Positions 48,855-61,029 of a stretch of 64,000 nucleotides of DNA are shown in pieces; position 1 is the first letter of the stretch; the number at the start of each line of letters is the position of its first letter. The notes below the pieces were generated by a model. The model had not been told where the DNA came from, ran no database searches, and was given only the letters and a program-made list of their open reading frames with translations. The stretch lies in NCBI GenBank assembly GCA_003991915.1, contig RQTK01000230.1, positions 5,595 to 69,594 on the forward strand, given 5' to 3'. Origin of the DNA: Elysia chlorotica. Taxonomy: Eukaryota; Mollusca; Gastropoda; Plakobranchidae. Position numbers and translations under genes: made by a program.

Positions 48855-49297
48855 AACTTACGTTTTTTTTATTAATTTTACCTTGTTCATAATTATGTTG
48901 TGATGGGTTGTTAAGCTGTTTTTGATCGGTTCTTCAATTCTTTCGGACCCCATTTTAGTTGTACTTATCTATTGCTCACCATTATTTTACAAATACTGCT
49001 ACAGCCATCCATATTGGGTTGTTTTTTTAATATTGCTTTGTAGCGTTATGATTCAGACAAGTTCAGATATTTCATAAAGTACCTAATCAACACTAGCACA
49101 GTCTATATTTTAACAGCTTTATGTAATGCCATGATTGGTGTCTCAGGTTTCACGCAGTACAAGCTGTGGTCGAGTATACATTTAAAAGTAATTATAGCAA
49201 CAAAAACCGTGTCTGCAATTGGTTTGTTGGACCTGTTAGGGACAGGTAATGTTTTGTTTTTTGTTTTGTTTTTCGGTGTGTGTTTTTTTTTGTTTTG

Positions 49298-49317
49298 TTT
49301 TTTTTTTGGGGGGGGGT
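49298..49317 (+). repeat. T10-G10 homopolymer junction
   Basis: A T-run passes directly into a G-run, inside a longer T/TTG-rich stretch (49245-49345). Confidence 0.8.
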
Positions 49318-49446
49318 TGTTTTTGTTGGTGTTTTTTTTTGCTTTGGTTGGTGATAATAATAAGACTAATACAAATAAAGATGATAATTATTTTTAGTAT
49401 TAGTAGTATTTTTATAATTATTACATGTATTTTTATTATTATTATT

Positions 49447-49447
<1 letters not shown>

Positions 49448-49531
<84 letters not shown>

Positions 49532-49552
49532 ATTCATCATCATCACCATCAT
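49448..49552. repeat. (ATC)n microsatellite
   Basis: About 30 ATC units with two late variants. Poly-Ser and poly-Asp frames across it are artefacts. Confidence 0.95.
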
Positions 49553-51208
49553 TACTACAAACTATTATCAACCGTTTTGTTTTTAATTTTTGTTGTCATT
49601 GGGTTGTTGGTTGTTTGCTTTCTTCGATTGCATTCGTTTTCTTAAAGCTCCGTTTTTCAAATTATCCCTAACATTTTTATTTGTTTTTGTTTTGTTGTTT
49701 TTTTTGTCCAATTCTTGTTCCCTCTATTTTGTTCACTTTAAATTTCCCTTGGTTATTCTACTTTCTTCCTCCCACACAACCTCCATCGCTCTCTTATTCC
49801 ATAATACGATACACTCATGTCCAGCTACCTCTGGTCTCTCTCCCTATTTCGTTGCATTGGAGCCAACTTTCTTTACTCCCCCCAAAGGTCTTGGCTGACC
49901 CTCACCCCTAGGCAATAAAATCGCGATCAGAACACGAGCGAAGTTACCCCCCTCCCCCTCCCTCGCCCCCATCAATCTTTATCCTGCGTCACCCGGAGGA
50001 GTGGTTGTATATTGTTCCCTTCTGCGCGCTTTACACAAAATGTTGATTAAATCAAGCTTTCTCCGAAATTATTTAGTTTTTCTTTCTATCCTTATTGAGT
50101 GCTTGGTTGCTTTGTGTTTGTTATTGTTGTTGCTGTTGTTGTTTTTTGTTTTTGTTTCTTTTATTTTGCTTCGTGTTTTGCTTCATATTAATTAAGCTCT
50201 GGAAAATAAAAATCAATTTTCAAACATTAAATAGGTCTTGATAACTTTCTTCTCCTCCCAAGCTATACTGCGTTAACCAAATTCAGAGCATTTGGAAAGA
50301 ATTTTTAGCGGTAGGCTATTCCTCTCCGTTAATTTCAATCTTATTTGCTTTGATTAATAAGAGTCTGGTAGAGCAAAGACATAGTGAAGGTGCAATATTT
50401 ATGTAATCGACAATTCATCCTTCTTTTTACGAAGAAAAGCTCCTTATCTCATCAGCCTTATTGATCTAAAAGTGTAGAGTTTTAAAAAAAAAAAAAAGGG
50501 TGATGAAAATTTAATTCATCTAGGGAATTTTTCCCATTTTTTTTTTTTTTTTGCATCACTGCTATTGCAAAAAGCCGGGAGAAAGATGGATTTCCCTTTC
50601 TTATTTTTTCTTCTTTGTTATTTTCTGCTCAAATTCAACGTATTGATATCATTTCAATGTTTGATAACTTCGTGGTTTGGTTCACAATGCTTTCAAATAT
50701 TTCTGTAATTTAGCCTACATATACATTTGCTGTTTGTTATTTTTAATGTCAGTGAATTTTAATTACGACAAATAAAATACGTGCAAACAAAAACACGATT
50801 CGCAGCGGCACTGCTATTTTTCCATGTAACTTTTTACCCTAACAATGGAAGTGCTCTTGATCGGCGGCTGCGTATTGTCTGCGTTCCTTCTGTTTCAAAG
50901 CAAACACAGGTTTTCTTCCTCTATCATTCTTTTAAGGGTGGAGCTGTATTCTTCACGCCATTGACATTCGTGGTTTTGCACCGCATGCTTCTTTCAGCTG
51001 CAGGCGAATGGTTTCCCACGGACTTTGCCATGCTTTGCCTTGCGATGCTCTACATTTTTTACCCCTTTCTGACGAAAAATTCCCAATCCTGCGCTTATTT
51101 GCTCTTTTTCTTTTTTCGCTCTATTGCTTTTTTTATCGCTACAAGTTCTTCGGGATTTGGGGAGGGGGATATCAAGTAATTGCAAACTATGTTAATTAAT
51201 ATAGACTG
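49553..51208. other. Non-coding DNA with one chance-length open frame
   Basis: A plus-strand frame of 132 codons at 50781-51179 is the longest one here not made of simple sequence. It is rich in Phe, Leu and Ser, has no motif, signal peptide rule or splice support, and one such frame is expected by chance in 64 kb at this base composition. No gene is called. Confidence 0.45.
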
Positions 51209-51310
51209 GTATCATAAGTACAACGTTGTGGTTAGCTTCCTGCTCGTCTTAAGATTATGCGAAGAAGAAGGTCCATGGTGAATCGTAAGCTACCGCTACT
51301 CTGTACTGAA
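51209..51310. repeat. MITE family C, copy 2
   Basis: The left end is TAAGTACAACGTTGTGGTTA and the right end, reversed, contains TACAGAGTAGCGGTAGCTTA. The centre has CTCGTCTTAAGAT. The right end is more worn than in copy 3, and the outer CTAG seen in the other two copies is missing. Confidence 0.65.
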
Positions 51311-51343
51311 GAAATCACACTTCGCGACGAACTTTGTACAAAT

Positions 51344-51456
51344 CTAGGATAGTAAGCACAACGTTGAGATTACCTTACGACTCGTCTTAAGATATGCGAT
51401 TAAGTATGCTTACAAACAGCTGTAAGCTACGGCGACGTTGTAATTACGACGTCTAG
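51344..51456. repeat. MITE family C, copy 3
   Basis: The left end is CTAGGATAGTAAGCACAACG and the right end, reversed, is CTAGACGTCGTAATTACAAC. Inner ends share GTAGCTTAC-type sequence and the centre is CGTCTTAAGATATGCG. It lies about 34 bases after copy 2 in the same orientation, so the two may be a tandem pair. Confidence 0.7.
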
Positions 51457-52269
51457 ACAGGGGATGTCTTAGTTTCAGCGGTCTGGTCTCGGTTTCTCTC
51501 TGGCCGGCCTTGGTGGGGTCACCGAGTCTGACCCCAGATGCTGATAACGCCTTTTATCAAAACTCGTGAGGTGCAAGCCTTGAGGTTCTACCTCTGTCTC
51601 ACATACTCCGATCCTCCCCCTCCCCTCTCCCCATCAACCTCTTTTGTTTATTTCTACATCTACATACAACCATGCATGTGTGAAAGAAAAAGCTCTCTTT
51701 CCTCTGAACTTCAGATAGCCAGCCCGTGTTTTCTTCAATACTGTGATTTTTTTTTCTTTTCCGAGTGCCCTAAAAGAAAATGCTGAAGTCAATACAATCA
51801 CTACTTGTTCACTAAAGCACAAAAACGAGGATACCCGGTACGGGGAGGAGAGCTCATTGATCTCTACACAACGGCCATTGTTTTAAATACATTATTAAGG
51901 CTTGCACAGACTCAAGCAGGTGAAGAAAATATCAAAATAATGGTCATCCTAAAATGTTACTTGCTATTATACAGTAGTTGTGTTTTTAATTTTAATATGA
52001 TACTGAAACTCAACATGTTTTGTTTACTTTCATAAAATTGATTTGTAAACGCTCTCTTATATCATGTTATCGAAAAATAGTGGAAACATGTATCATTCCT
52101 TTTCGGTGAATTTATGCAGCGTAATTAATAGTCCCTGGTGTTAACTTCAAGGTCGCTGATCGCGTATGATTGTTTTTAGGTTTCTATAACATATCCCTAA
52201 CATACTCGAAATTTTATGTCTGTCTGCCAATCTCCCGTATCTCGGTAATTATGCTGTCTGATTGACTGT
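51457..52269. other. Non-coding DNA
   Basis: 51460-51560 is GC-richer without a frame. The rest is AT-rich with frames of 60-80 codons and no motif. Confidence 0.45.
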
Positions 52270-52282
52270 CTCACTCTGTCTG

Positions 52283-52335
<53 letters not shown>
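52270..52335. repeat. (TC)n microsatellite
   Basis: TGTC steps pass into about 20 pure CT units. Confidence 0.95.
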
Positions 52336-52337
<2 letters not shown>

Positions 52338-52901
52338 CTCTATCCATCTATCTCCCAAAATCCATTCTCTTGTGGCTATTTTTTTTCCTTAATAGAATTC
52401 ATGTTTGTTCACATTTTATGTTCATCATAACCGATCAAATTACAGTCATGTGCGCTCAGTCTGACGTCAAGTAATAATTGTGTTTATTTAAATGCATGTA
52501 CCTAGGGAACCCCTTTCTCTGCATTACATTTTGAAAGTTGAGGAAACCAATCAAAATTTCAATTAAAGGGACACTGACCTGTTCAATAATTGCCGCCCCC
52601 TGCCAACTCCCCAACCCCCAACTCAATATATTTGAACATCCATTTTCGTCCGTTCCCCCTCCTTCTTTCTCGCGTTTCATACAATTCGTCTACTTCGCAA
52701 AAGTAATAATATTGAACAAGAAATGGTACCATATTCTTTCATCTTTGCATTGTTTACCTAAAGCTCCATCCTATACTGCATGATTGGGAGATCTTTGTTG
52801 AAATGGAGTCAAAACATAGGAAACGGTCACCAAAGCACGTTTCAAAATTTTCCTAGATTTTTTCAATGAAAGCTTCAATAATGTAAGTAAAGCGGATTCG
52901 A

Positions 52902-53137
<236 letters not shown>

Positions 53138-53606
53138 TAAAATCTTTGAGGATAGCGAAACAAAACAATGAATTGCTTTCTGTACATGGATTTCAAAGTT
53201 TGTCTATTGATAACTTTCACGTTTTGACTTTTTGTAATATCCTTTTTTAAATTTGATGTTGGTTCTGAAAAGAGACATTTCCATACGACGCATAAAACTT
53301 TAATTTAAGAGATAGACATTACGAAATCCCCCTGTTCACCGCCCTAAATCCCACCTCCACTCTCACACCCACCGAACATCTTTTCCTCTACAATGGGGTA
53401 TAAGAGTATTCTCCACATGCGTGCGTCTCTCTTCAGAATATTAGAACTGCAATCATGAATTAATAATAAACTAGATCGATCGCCAGACGGGTTTTAATCA
53501 TCATGTCATCATCATAAGGTAGGAATATTCATAAATCACTGTGTTGGAGATTTGCATTTTTCACAAAAACACAGAGAGCAATGATTTCAGAGGCGAGTTG
53601 TAGCCA

Positions 53607-54078
53607 GTCTAACCAGCAAGTACCGGTACGTTTCGTTGAAAATAGGGCATTTCAGTCTTTTCAGATCGGAGCTTAGGAGTATCGATCCCGTCGAATCTCC
53701 TGCTTGTATCTTCCATGTCTTATAGAAGATTAACGAGAGTGATAAAGATATCGACTATATTTGCTTTTTTTTTCCATTTAAAAAGATACCACCACGAAGA
53801 CAGAGAAAAATACCAATAGAATAAAAGAAAACAACAAAATTGAATTCAATTTCCATATGATCATACCACCTCATAACCCTGCCCCATCTGTCTATGACAA
53901 ACTTTTACCCTGATATATTTAAGCAAATATAGTCGATATCTTTATCACTCTCGTTAATCTTCTATAAGACATGGAAGATACAAGCAGGAGATTCGACGGG
54001 ATCGATACTCCTAAGCTCCGATCTGAAAAGACTGAAATGCCCTATTTTCAACGAAACGTACCGGTACTTGCTGGTTAG

Positions 54079-54080
<2 letters not shown>
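53607..54080. repeat. Exact 160-bp inverted repeat around a 154-bp spacer
   Basis: The left arm 53607-53766 and right arm 53921-54080 are exact reverse complements over all 160 bases checked. The arms start GTCTAACCAGCAAGTACCGG and end ...ATATTTGCTT on the left, mirrored on the right. Sequence outside and inside the arms does not pair. No target-site duplication is visible (left flank TTGTAGCCA, right flank ACAGAGAGA), and the spacer is AT-rich and non-coding. It may be a long-inverted-end MITE or foldback element, a fresh inverted duplication, or an assembly palindrome. Confidence 0.9.

Positions 54081-54081
<1 letters not shown>

Positions 54082-54128
<47 letters not shown>
54082..54128. 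repeat. (GA)n microsatellite at the edge of the inverted repeat
   Basis: About 23 pure GA units begin two bases after the right arm ends. Confidence 0.95.
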
Positions 54129-54129
<1 letters not shown>

Positions 54130-54283
54130 ATAGCCATTAGTCTAAACATACATAGATGAGTGAGAAATATATGTTCACAAAGGTTATTATAGGGCAATGA
54201 TATCTAGGCGAGTGCAACAGATTGATAAAGAGACAGAGAGGGGGGCGAAAACAGAGAGAAGGAAAAAAAACGGTGTATCTTAC

Positions 54284-54343
54284 CTGTTTTATGCTGCAGT
54301 CTTTGTCACAGAATAGATCGCTGCCTCCCTCATTAGCGAAATT
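54284..54343 (-). CDS. Best exon candidate: 60-nt internal exon, product unknown
   Basis: Read on the minus strand, the intron ends GTTTTCTATTTCAG, the exon is 60 bases, and it ends CAG followed by GTAAGA. Both splice sites are near consensus. Of the three phases only the zero phase is open; the other two hit stops. It encodes 20 residues with an Asn-Glu-Gly-Gly stretch and two Cys spaced Cys-x3-Cys between acidic residues, then a basic end. Such a Cys-containing, symmetric 60-nt cassette would suit an extracellular or otherwise structured host protein, but I cannot name the family. Neighbouring exons were not found within several kb, so introns would be long. Confidence 0.42.
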
Positions 54344-56635
54344 CTGAAATAGAAAACATTCTCATTGTAAGCTATCATCAAAATGAACATTGTTATCAGG
54401 TTTAAGAACATATTTTACACCCACTCAAACAACCACAAAATGAAACGTCGGAAACCCGTTTATCATGTATCCTGCAGTGATAATTTTGTGGCAGCTCAAA
54501 CTTAGCGGGGAAAAGGTTTGATAGTACCAAACACAAGCATGGGAGAAGTCACAAGATAACTGTTTTTGCTGGAACATGAGACACTACAAAGAAATAACAG
54601 AAGTGGTGGCCGTCTACATACCCCCCCCCCCCACATCCCCCTTTTTTATAATGCAAGAAGAGTATGACGTCGAGTTTCAAACCAATTTTCATCAACGATA
54701 TCGTTTATTTAAATGTACAATAATGAAACAATTTTCTTATAACAGTGTATATTATATCTGGAAAAAAAATCGAGTCACATATTGACAGTTTTTGAAACAT
54801 AAACTACAAACGAGCCGTAATAATTACAAACTGCACGTGTTGATTTCCCAAAGGCAAAGATTCTACACTTTATATTGCCGCTTTTCTCTTGTGTTTTTTT
54901 TTTACATTCGTTTTTTGACTGTGTTTAAAAACGTCTGGACGGTAAAATTTGCTTTCGATTTAATGTCTCAGTGGATGTTAGCAAAATCAAGTCTAGGGAA
55001 GCTTTATTTATTTAACAAGAGAGGGAACGAAAAAAAACATATATTTTTGTCAATAGATCTTTCTAATTTAGTTACACCTCATTATTTTAGACTGCGTCAA
55101 TATCTCAGCGTGGGCTCATTCAATTTTAATTATTTTTATATATCCAATTATTTCCTTTTAAAGTGCTGATTACGAAAAACAAAATAGCAAGATTATGAAC
55201 GTTCAACTATACAGTTAATTTCTTTTTTTAACAAACATTTTAGAATGTATTTTGTACTTTCTTTAAAGAATTATATCAATTTTTTTGTAATAAGCCCAAC
55301 TAGAAAACTTTACAAAATTTATTTTCTATATTTAATATAATTTATTTTTTATGAATACCGCTTATCTTCTTCAGGGTCTACGCTCTATGAAGTATGTTAG
55401 TTTATTGTTGTATAGAAATGAACCATTACCCAGAAGTAAAAGTGGAAGATGAAACCTACGTAAAAATAACATTATTGTGTTTCAGTGCAAAGACAAAGAT
55501 GGCTAAGTCAAAACAGACACGTGATTAGACGTTTTAAAAAAGCAATGAGCATTGCTTCAAAAGGGAAGGGTTGGGACTATGCTAGTAATGGTTTGGCAAA
55601 ACAAAACAAAAATAAAAACAAAAAATAAATCCAAATTAGTTTCCCGCCTAAAGTATATTTTGTGGTGAGTTAAGGAAACCTTAGAGTGGGTTTGATTCGT
55701 GCACATGCATTCTGAAAAAATGTGGAAAGGCCATTGGAGGAAAAAGGGAGGCGAGGGTGTGGGGGAGGTAAGCATTATTTTTAGGTATAAAAAACCGGAT
55801 GGCGCAAAAATAAATTAATAGGTTTACAAGTGCGGCAGTTACAGTGGGGGAGTGATTGTCATTGATCCAGCAAAAAAAAAAAAAGAGATTTTTTGTGGAA
55901 GGTTTGAGATAAAAGTATAGAGGCATGGTTTCTCAATGCTTACCGATAACAACATTGTAAAAAAAAAAGTCGTTGAGATCACTAGAAAATCTTGTAATAA
56001 GACTTTTTTTAAAGTCATAGGTTCTGTTCTTTGCGTTAAAGTTTTAGTTCTACTTTAAACTTGAGGATTCATATTCAGATAATAGATTAAAGCGCTCGTT
56101 ATTTTTTGAGATTTTTAAGCGCTCTTTATTCCCCTATTCAGTCCAGTTTTAAAAATTTTTTCTCTGTAAAAAAAAACAACAAACAAACAAAGCAAAACAA
56201 AATAAAACAAATAGCCTGCAGAATATTTATGGTATTTGTGACGATTGTCAAGAATTTTGAACCTCTGTTTTGGGTCAAGGCTGCATCTAGATCAAAATAC
56301 ATGTAATGAGGCTTAGAAAATAATAAAACCAACCATTCTCCCTGCCCAGCACTCGTTACCTAACCATACATTAACATTGAAACATTGTTTATTCCACCTG
56401 GAGCAGACACATGATATGTATGTGAACCAGTATTATCGTATTAAATTTGATACTTTCAAAACTAGTTTCAATGTATCTAGTGCAAAGGCGCCTGTTTGTC
56501 GTTTATGGTTCTACGGGTAAAGTTGAAGAAATTACTTGGATATTCAGAATAAATTAGGCGTGCTGTCTTTCATTGGCGATATTGCAGAAATATGCGGAAA
56601 ATAACTAGAGTAGTATTACCAACATAATATCAACC
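54344..56635. other. AT-rich DNA, probably intron of the minus-strand gene
   Basis: Very AT-rich, with a C14 run near 54620 and many A/T runs. Frames of 60-125 codons are Phe/Leu/Asn/Lys-rich and expected by chance. No splice pair comparable to that at 54284 was seen. Calling it intron rests only on the neighbouring exon candidate. Confidence 0.35.
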
Positions 56636-56639
56636 ACTT

Positions 56640-56700
56640 GACTGCGATGAGGACGAATTCGTCCTTTACCGTTGCACGGCGATGATGACGAATTCGTCCG
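56640..56700 (+). mobile_element. Possible piggyBac-like terminal sequence (remnant)
   Basis: Two direct units of about 35 bases carry the palindrome GACGAATTCGTC (56652-56663 and 56687-56698), each preceded by GCGATGAKGA or similar, with CCTTTACCGTTGCACGG between. Palindromic GACGA..TCGTC steps near a CCTTTACCG string recall the ends of piggyBac-superfamily DNA transposons. No TTAA target pair could be placed and no transposase core is present, so the family assignment is inference. Confidence 0.3.
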
Positions 56701-56778
56701 CTATTTGAAGGCTTTTTGATATTTCTTTGTGATGTTGCTTAAATTCTGCCAAGTTTCGTGTTTGTTGTTTTCACAAGA

Positions 56779-56785
56779 GAAAAAG

Positions 56786-56855
<70 letters not shown>
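56779..56855. repeat. (GA)n microsatellite
   Basis: Interrupted GAAA/GA steps followed by about 20 pure GA units. Confidence 0.95.
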
Positions 56856-56858
<3 letters not shown>

Positions 56859-56865
56859 TTCTCTT

Positions 56866-56993
56866 TTCACTTGGAAGCTACAATCGATGCAGACCGTGAT
56901 TTCCACGTTGATTTTGATGACTACGAGGCATCAGACTCTGAAGTTTCGTCTATGACAATTTATATGGATAACACTGCCCATCGTAGTAAATAG
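56866..56993 (+). pseudogene. Short acidic coding-like segment (about 40 codons), possibly transposase N-terminus
   Basis: In one frame the sequence after the GA tract reads an acidic stretch (Asp-Phe-Asp-Asp-Tyr-Glu, then Ser-Asp-Ser-Glu) and ends in TAG at 56991-56993. The frame remains open back through the GA repeat. Acidic N-termini are common in piggyBac-type transposases, which fits the terminal-like repeats 170 bases upstream, but 40 codons cannot prove it. No DDE catalytic region follows; what follows is the family D repeat. Confidence 0.2.
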
Positions 56994-57087
56994 ACAAGTT
57001 AATGTTTTTGGACGTATTTTTGTGTGTTATGGACCAATTTGACATTCGATATTGCCCAATTTGGTTAAAAAAAAAAAAAAGAGAAGA

Positions 57088-57289
57088 AAGTGGACTGTTT
57101 CAGTTTAAAAACAATGAAAAAAGATTTACCGCTAAACCTAGATCTAGATTTAGCTTTGCTTTGGGGCGTGGACTATCTTCACCCCAGTAGATCTTATGTA
57201 GGCCTACATTTCCACCCAACTGAACAAATTTTATAATAGTTCAACTATTCTCCTCCACAAAAATGTATACATTGAGGTTTTTTTTTTTT
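57088..57289 (+). repeat. Repeat family D, copy 2
   Basis: Matches 37961-38160 without a difference I can see except two extra T in the end run. An A14 run and GAGAAGAA precede it. It sits just downstream of the possible piggyBac-like remnant. Confidence 0.9.
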
Positions 57290-57897
57290 CTGGTCAGTAG
57301 ATTTCACACAATAACACAAAATAAATATGATTATACTTTTCAGTTGGTGTAGCCAAATTTCAACTCACAATTTGCCTCAACACAGACACTACAGAGCTAG
57401 AGCGTAATTTCAAGAATTCCCGACAGAAAAAATAATTATGTTGTTTTTTCCTAACCTTCAGAAGAAAGGTTGGATTTGAAAATGTTTCAAATAATATAGG
57501 CAGCCTATTTAAAAGAGAAAATCCTGATTATTTTTTTCCAAAAAAATAGTATACGCTTTTTCATTGGTTTTCACTGGATTAGGTATCCACATTGTACGAT
57601 CTAAGCTGCTATATTATGTGAATATGGCTTAAGCAAATATATGAATCTTGTCTAGTTTGAGGATGTTCAAATTAATGATGGACATATAATCCTTTGCTTT
57701 GAGATCTTTCATTAAGTCCCGACTCTTGACAAAAGAGTATCCTTTATGTCAAACTAATTGAACGAAATGAGAAACGGCCGTGTTTGTAGTCATTATTTAG
57801 ACCCAGGCATAGAAATGGGGGTGTCAAAGTTTATGAAATATGGCTGTGCAAACAATACTTTTTTATATAAGATATGAAGAAAGAGGAAGGGAGAGGT

Positions 57898-57945
<48 letters not shown>

Positions 57946-58761
57946 GGAAAGACACAGAGCAAGAGAGAATAATGGGAATTAGAGACTTGAGAGGTATGAG
58001 GGATATCAAGGAAAGATATAAAATAATGACATCGCTATTTCTATGCTCTAAATGTAGTAAAGACGATAATAAGTATAATTAGAGAGAGAGAACTAATTAT
58101 GTTATCAGTGGAGGAACTAATATTATTTGAAACAGCTGGATAGTGATAAAGGCGTTATGGCGCGATTTATACAAAGTTGGTTGTTCCATAGTGAATAGAG
58201 TAAAGAAGAACATGGTGTGTTTGTAATAGTCCGTGCGAAGAAAAAAGAAAACGATTAATTCAGTAGGATATCTTTGTCGCCTGGATGGTTAATTGGTGTA
58301 ATTTTGGTGTGTTCTAATTACAACTTTGAAGACGTAACTTTACCTATTTTTATAGTTGCTACCATGAGTATATATACTGCAATCTGCGGATAAATTATAA
58401 GGGTTTTTTTCCTTCATGTTTTTTCGTTGTTTCTGTTTTCATTCTTTTTTTTTTTTTATGTACGTGCGTCGTTTTTTAGAGACGAAAACCATAAATTGAA
58501 CCTTTTTTTTTAATTGTGATTTTTTTTTCTTTCCATTACGAGTTTTCATCTCTTATCAGTTCCAGTTCTGGTAATAATGGTTTAAATAGGGATAAACGCC
58601 ACTGCTGTTTAACAAGCGAAACGAAGAAAAATAACATGAGAGTATGATAGCCCGGTGTGTGTCACCCTGACTGTGAGCCCGACTCCGTGCTCCCGTTCTG
58701 ATCCAGTGAGTTTTGTGCACAGGTTTCCCTAATACTGGTGGTCCTTATTCTTGAATTTGAT
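57290..58761. other. AT-rich DNA with a GA tract
   Basis: A pure GA tract of about 45 bases lies at 57901-57945 inside purine-rich sequence. 58640-58750 is GC-richer and leads into a family B copy. No gene is supported. Confidence 0.45.
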
Positions 58762-58926
58762 TACAAGCTTTGCGCGCATGCGATATACACAAAGATAACG
58801 GGTGACGTAATAGGTGTGGGTTTTTCCGATCGCTCATTAGCCACGCAAGTGTAGGATAGAGCTATGATTGGTCACCAATCGTCTTCGTTTCTCTTTAGCC
58901 CCTATTATCGCAAGGCCCTTAATGGG
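58762..58926 (+). repeat. Dispersed repeat family B, copy 7
   Basis: ACAAGCTTTGCGCGC, CGGGTGACGTAATAGGTGTG, TGTAGGATAGAGCTATGATT, CGTCTTCGTTTCTC and TATTATCGCAAGGCCC follow the family B order. Confidence 0.75.
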
Positions 58927-59738
58927 AAATGTTTGAGTTCAGTAATGTTTTGCTCTAGTTATACCCTCAGTCGCGTGGCTAGGTTGCGCGTGATAATAAT
59001 TGCTACCTAGGATTATTTCTCATATAGGCCTACGTTACGCCTCCGTCAACATTATTGAGATAACTCCATTCCAAGCCATTAATTCTGCTGTCGCTGCCAT
59101 AATGATATATTACGTTGGGTTGTGGAAATGTTATTCCGCCTACTAGTTTGCGTGAAGAAAATGTTTGAAACGCTTTTATTTAGAGAGACAATTCACTGGA
59201 GTGAACTGTTTTAGAATGATTGTTTGGTTTTGCAAACGATACGCTTTTCTTTGAATTGTTGTACATGTGCGCGTTATTTTGTTATATTTGCTATTTCTTA
59301 TTATTTGTGCTTTTATTTACACTTTCTTGAGAGATTTATTATTTGCACTGATAAAAGACATTTTTGTTCGTCATGTGATTCTCATCTCTGCGAATAGGTT
59401 ATGGTTACATTATATTTGTGTGACTTTCTTTTTTTATCTTGCATAATTTGTAGTCGTATTGAGAAAGTAACATTATATATAGCCCTGGTGGTGCAAGCAA
59501 CACACTTACGACACACAAACATGTGTTGGACGATACACAATTGGTGAGTTATTTAACAGTGAACACCCACGCAAATTTGAACCATGCTTTTTGTTGCCCT
59601 TTCCGTGCTTTTTTGATAAAAAGAACAAAAAAAAATAATTTATGGAAGAAGAAAAAAAAAAAGAAAAGGGACATTAGGGGATTTGAGGGGAATTTTCCAG
59701 TGTAGGTGGACGAAAATAATCATAGAACATATTGATAG
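58927..59738. other. AT-rich non-coding DNA
   Basis: Unique sequence. A GTGAGT follows 47 bases after a poor acceptor near 59496; not called. A run of A-rich sequence lies at 59625-59665. Confidence 0.45.
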
Positions 59739-59740
59739 AG

Positions 59741-59811
<71 letters not shown>

Positions 59812-59830
59812 GGAGAGGGAGAGGGAGATA
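59741..59830. repeat. (GA)n microsatellite
   Basis: About 30 pure GA units, then GAGGGA variants. Confidence 0.95.
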
Positions 59831-60587
59831 GGAACGAGTCGATATTGAGAGGTTTGTTATCACAGACGAATTAAAATTTATGAACAGAAAAAATTTGATA
59901 TGCTTCAATGTGAATACTCTAGCAAAGTTGTAACCAGCAGATGTTGCACTATCATGCGCAATAGATCTCTTTTTTTTTTTTTGCACACCTGAATTCAAAG
60001 TGTAGTCGGGGGAAAGTGTCACCTGAAACTGCTATAAAGTGCAGTCTCCGTGCACGAAAGTTATGATGATGGTGAGCGACATACTTCTTTCTCTTATCAA
60101 GCTCGAATGTTGCCCTAGTGTTTGATTTAATTAAGCAGCGGAAAGAGGCGCCCCTAGGCTGGCTGTTGCCATGTCAAATTTGCGATGTGACAGGGCCCTT
60201 TCCTCATTATTATAAGTTTATAATAATGTTTCAAAAAATTTTAAAATGAAAATGGATTTGTTTCAATGGTTCTCATGAAATAGTTACGAAATAACATGGG
60301 ATTAAACGCTTTGGGATTATCTGGATATTTTTTTTCTATTCTGGGAGAGAATCGGCGGGGGCGGACTATTATAATTTAGGAAACAGATGCTGAAGAACCT
60401 CTTTTAAAGTGGAGATTGGCTGTATCGGGTTGGGCGGAAGTGTATTCAAACATCATTCTACAACCATTGATTAAGCTACGGGATGTGGTAATACTAAAAT
60501 GATGGTGTCGCAGGTGATACTGAATAGCGCGCATCTATTTAAATTCAACGTAATCATTAATACTTTCTAAACTTTGAGCACTTCTTG

Positions 60588-60590
<3 letters not shown>

Positions 60591-60640
<50 letters not shown>
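60591..60640. repeat. (GA)n microsatellite
   Basis: About 24 pure GA units. Confidence 0.95.
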
Positions 60641-60642
<2 letters not shown>

Positions 60643-60874
60643 GGGATTGGGGAAAGGATTAAATCTGTTGAAAATAAAAGATGTCGTTATGACAGAGATA
60701 TGGAAAAAGGAAGAGAGCGGCGGGAAAATTTTGACGGAGAGGGAAACAGGTAAAAGAGTTATATAAAAAGAGGAAGGGTGTGGGAGGAAACTGATACATG
60801 TAGTGAGTGTGTAAAACAAATAATGTGAGATTGAAAATGAGCAGAGAGGTCTTGCAGTAAAAAAAGGAATGGGT

Positions 60875-60876
<2 letters not shown>

Positions 60877-60925
<49 letters not shown>
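60877..60925. repeat. (GA)n microsatellite
   Basis: About 24 pure GA units, less than 250 bases after the previous tract. Confidence 0.95.
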
Positions 60926-60928
<3 letters not shown>

Positions 60929-61029
60929 CAATCTGCCTAGGGAAGGTGTTAATGAACAAAAAAGCAGAAAGACAGAACTAAAGAGAACGGAACGAGGGAA
61001 AAAAACCACGCTTCTACATTCTTGGTGGG

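Noticed and set aside
50781-51179. 132-codon plus-strand ORF without simple sequence
   Set aside because: At roughly 38% GC about one stop-free run of this length is expected by chance in 64 kb over six frames. It has no motif or splice support.
52474-52680. Minus-strand donor CAG/GTCAGT near 52556 with an open frame before it
   Set aside because: No pyrimidine-rich acceptor at the other end; the frame is Gly/Trp-rich and derives from a C-rich patch.
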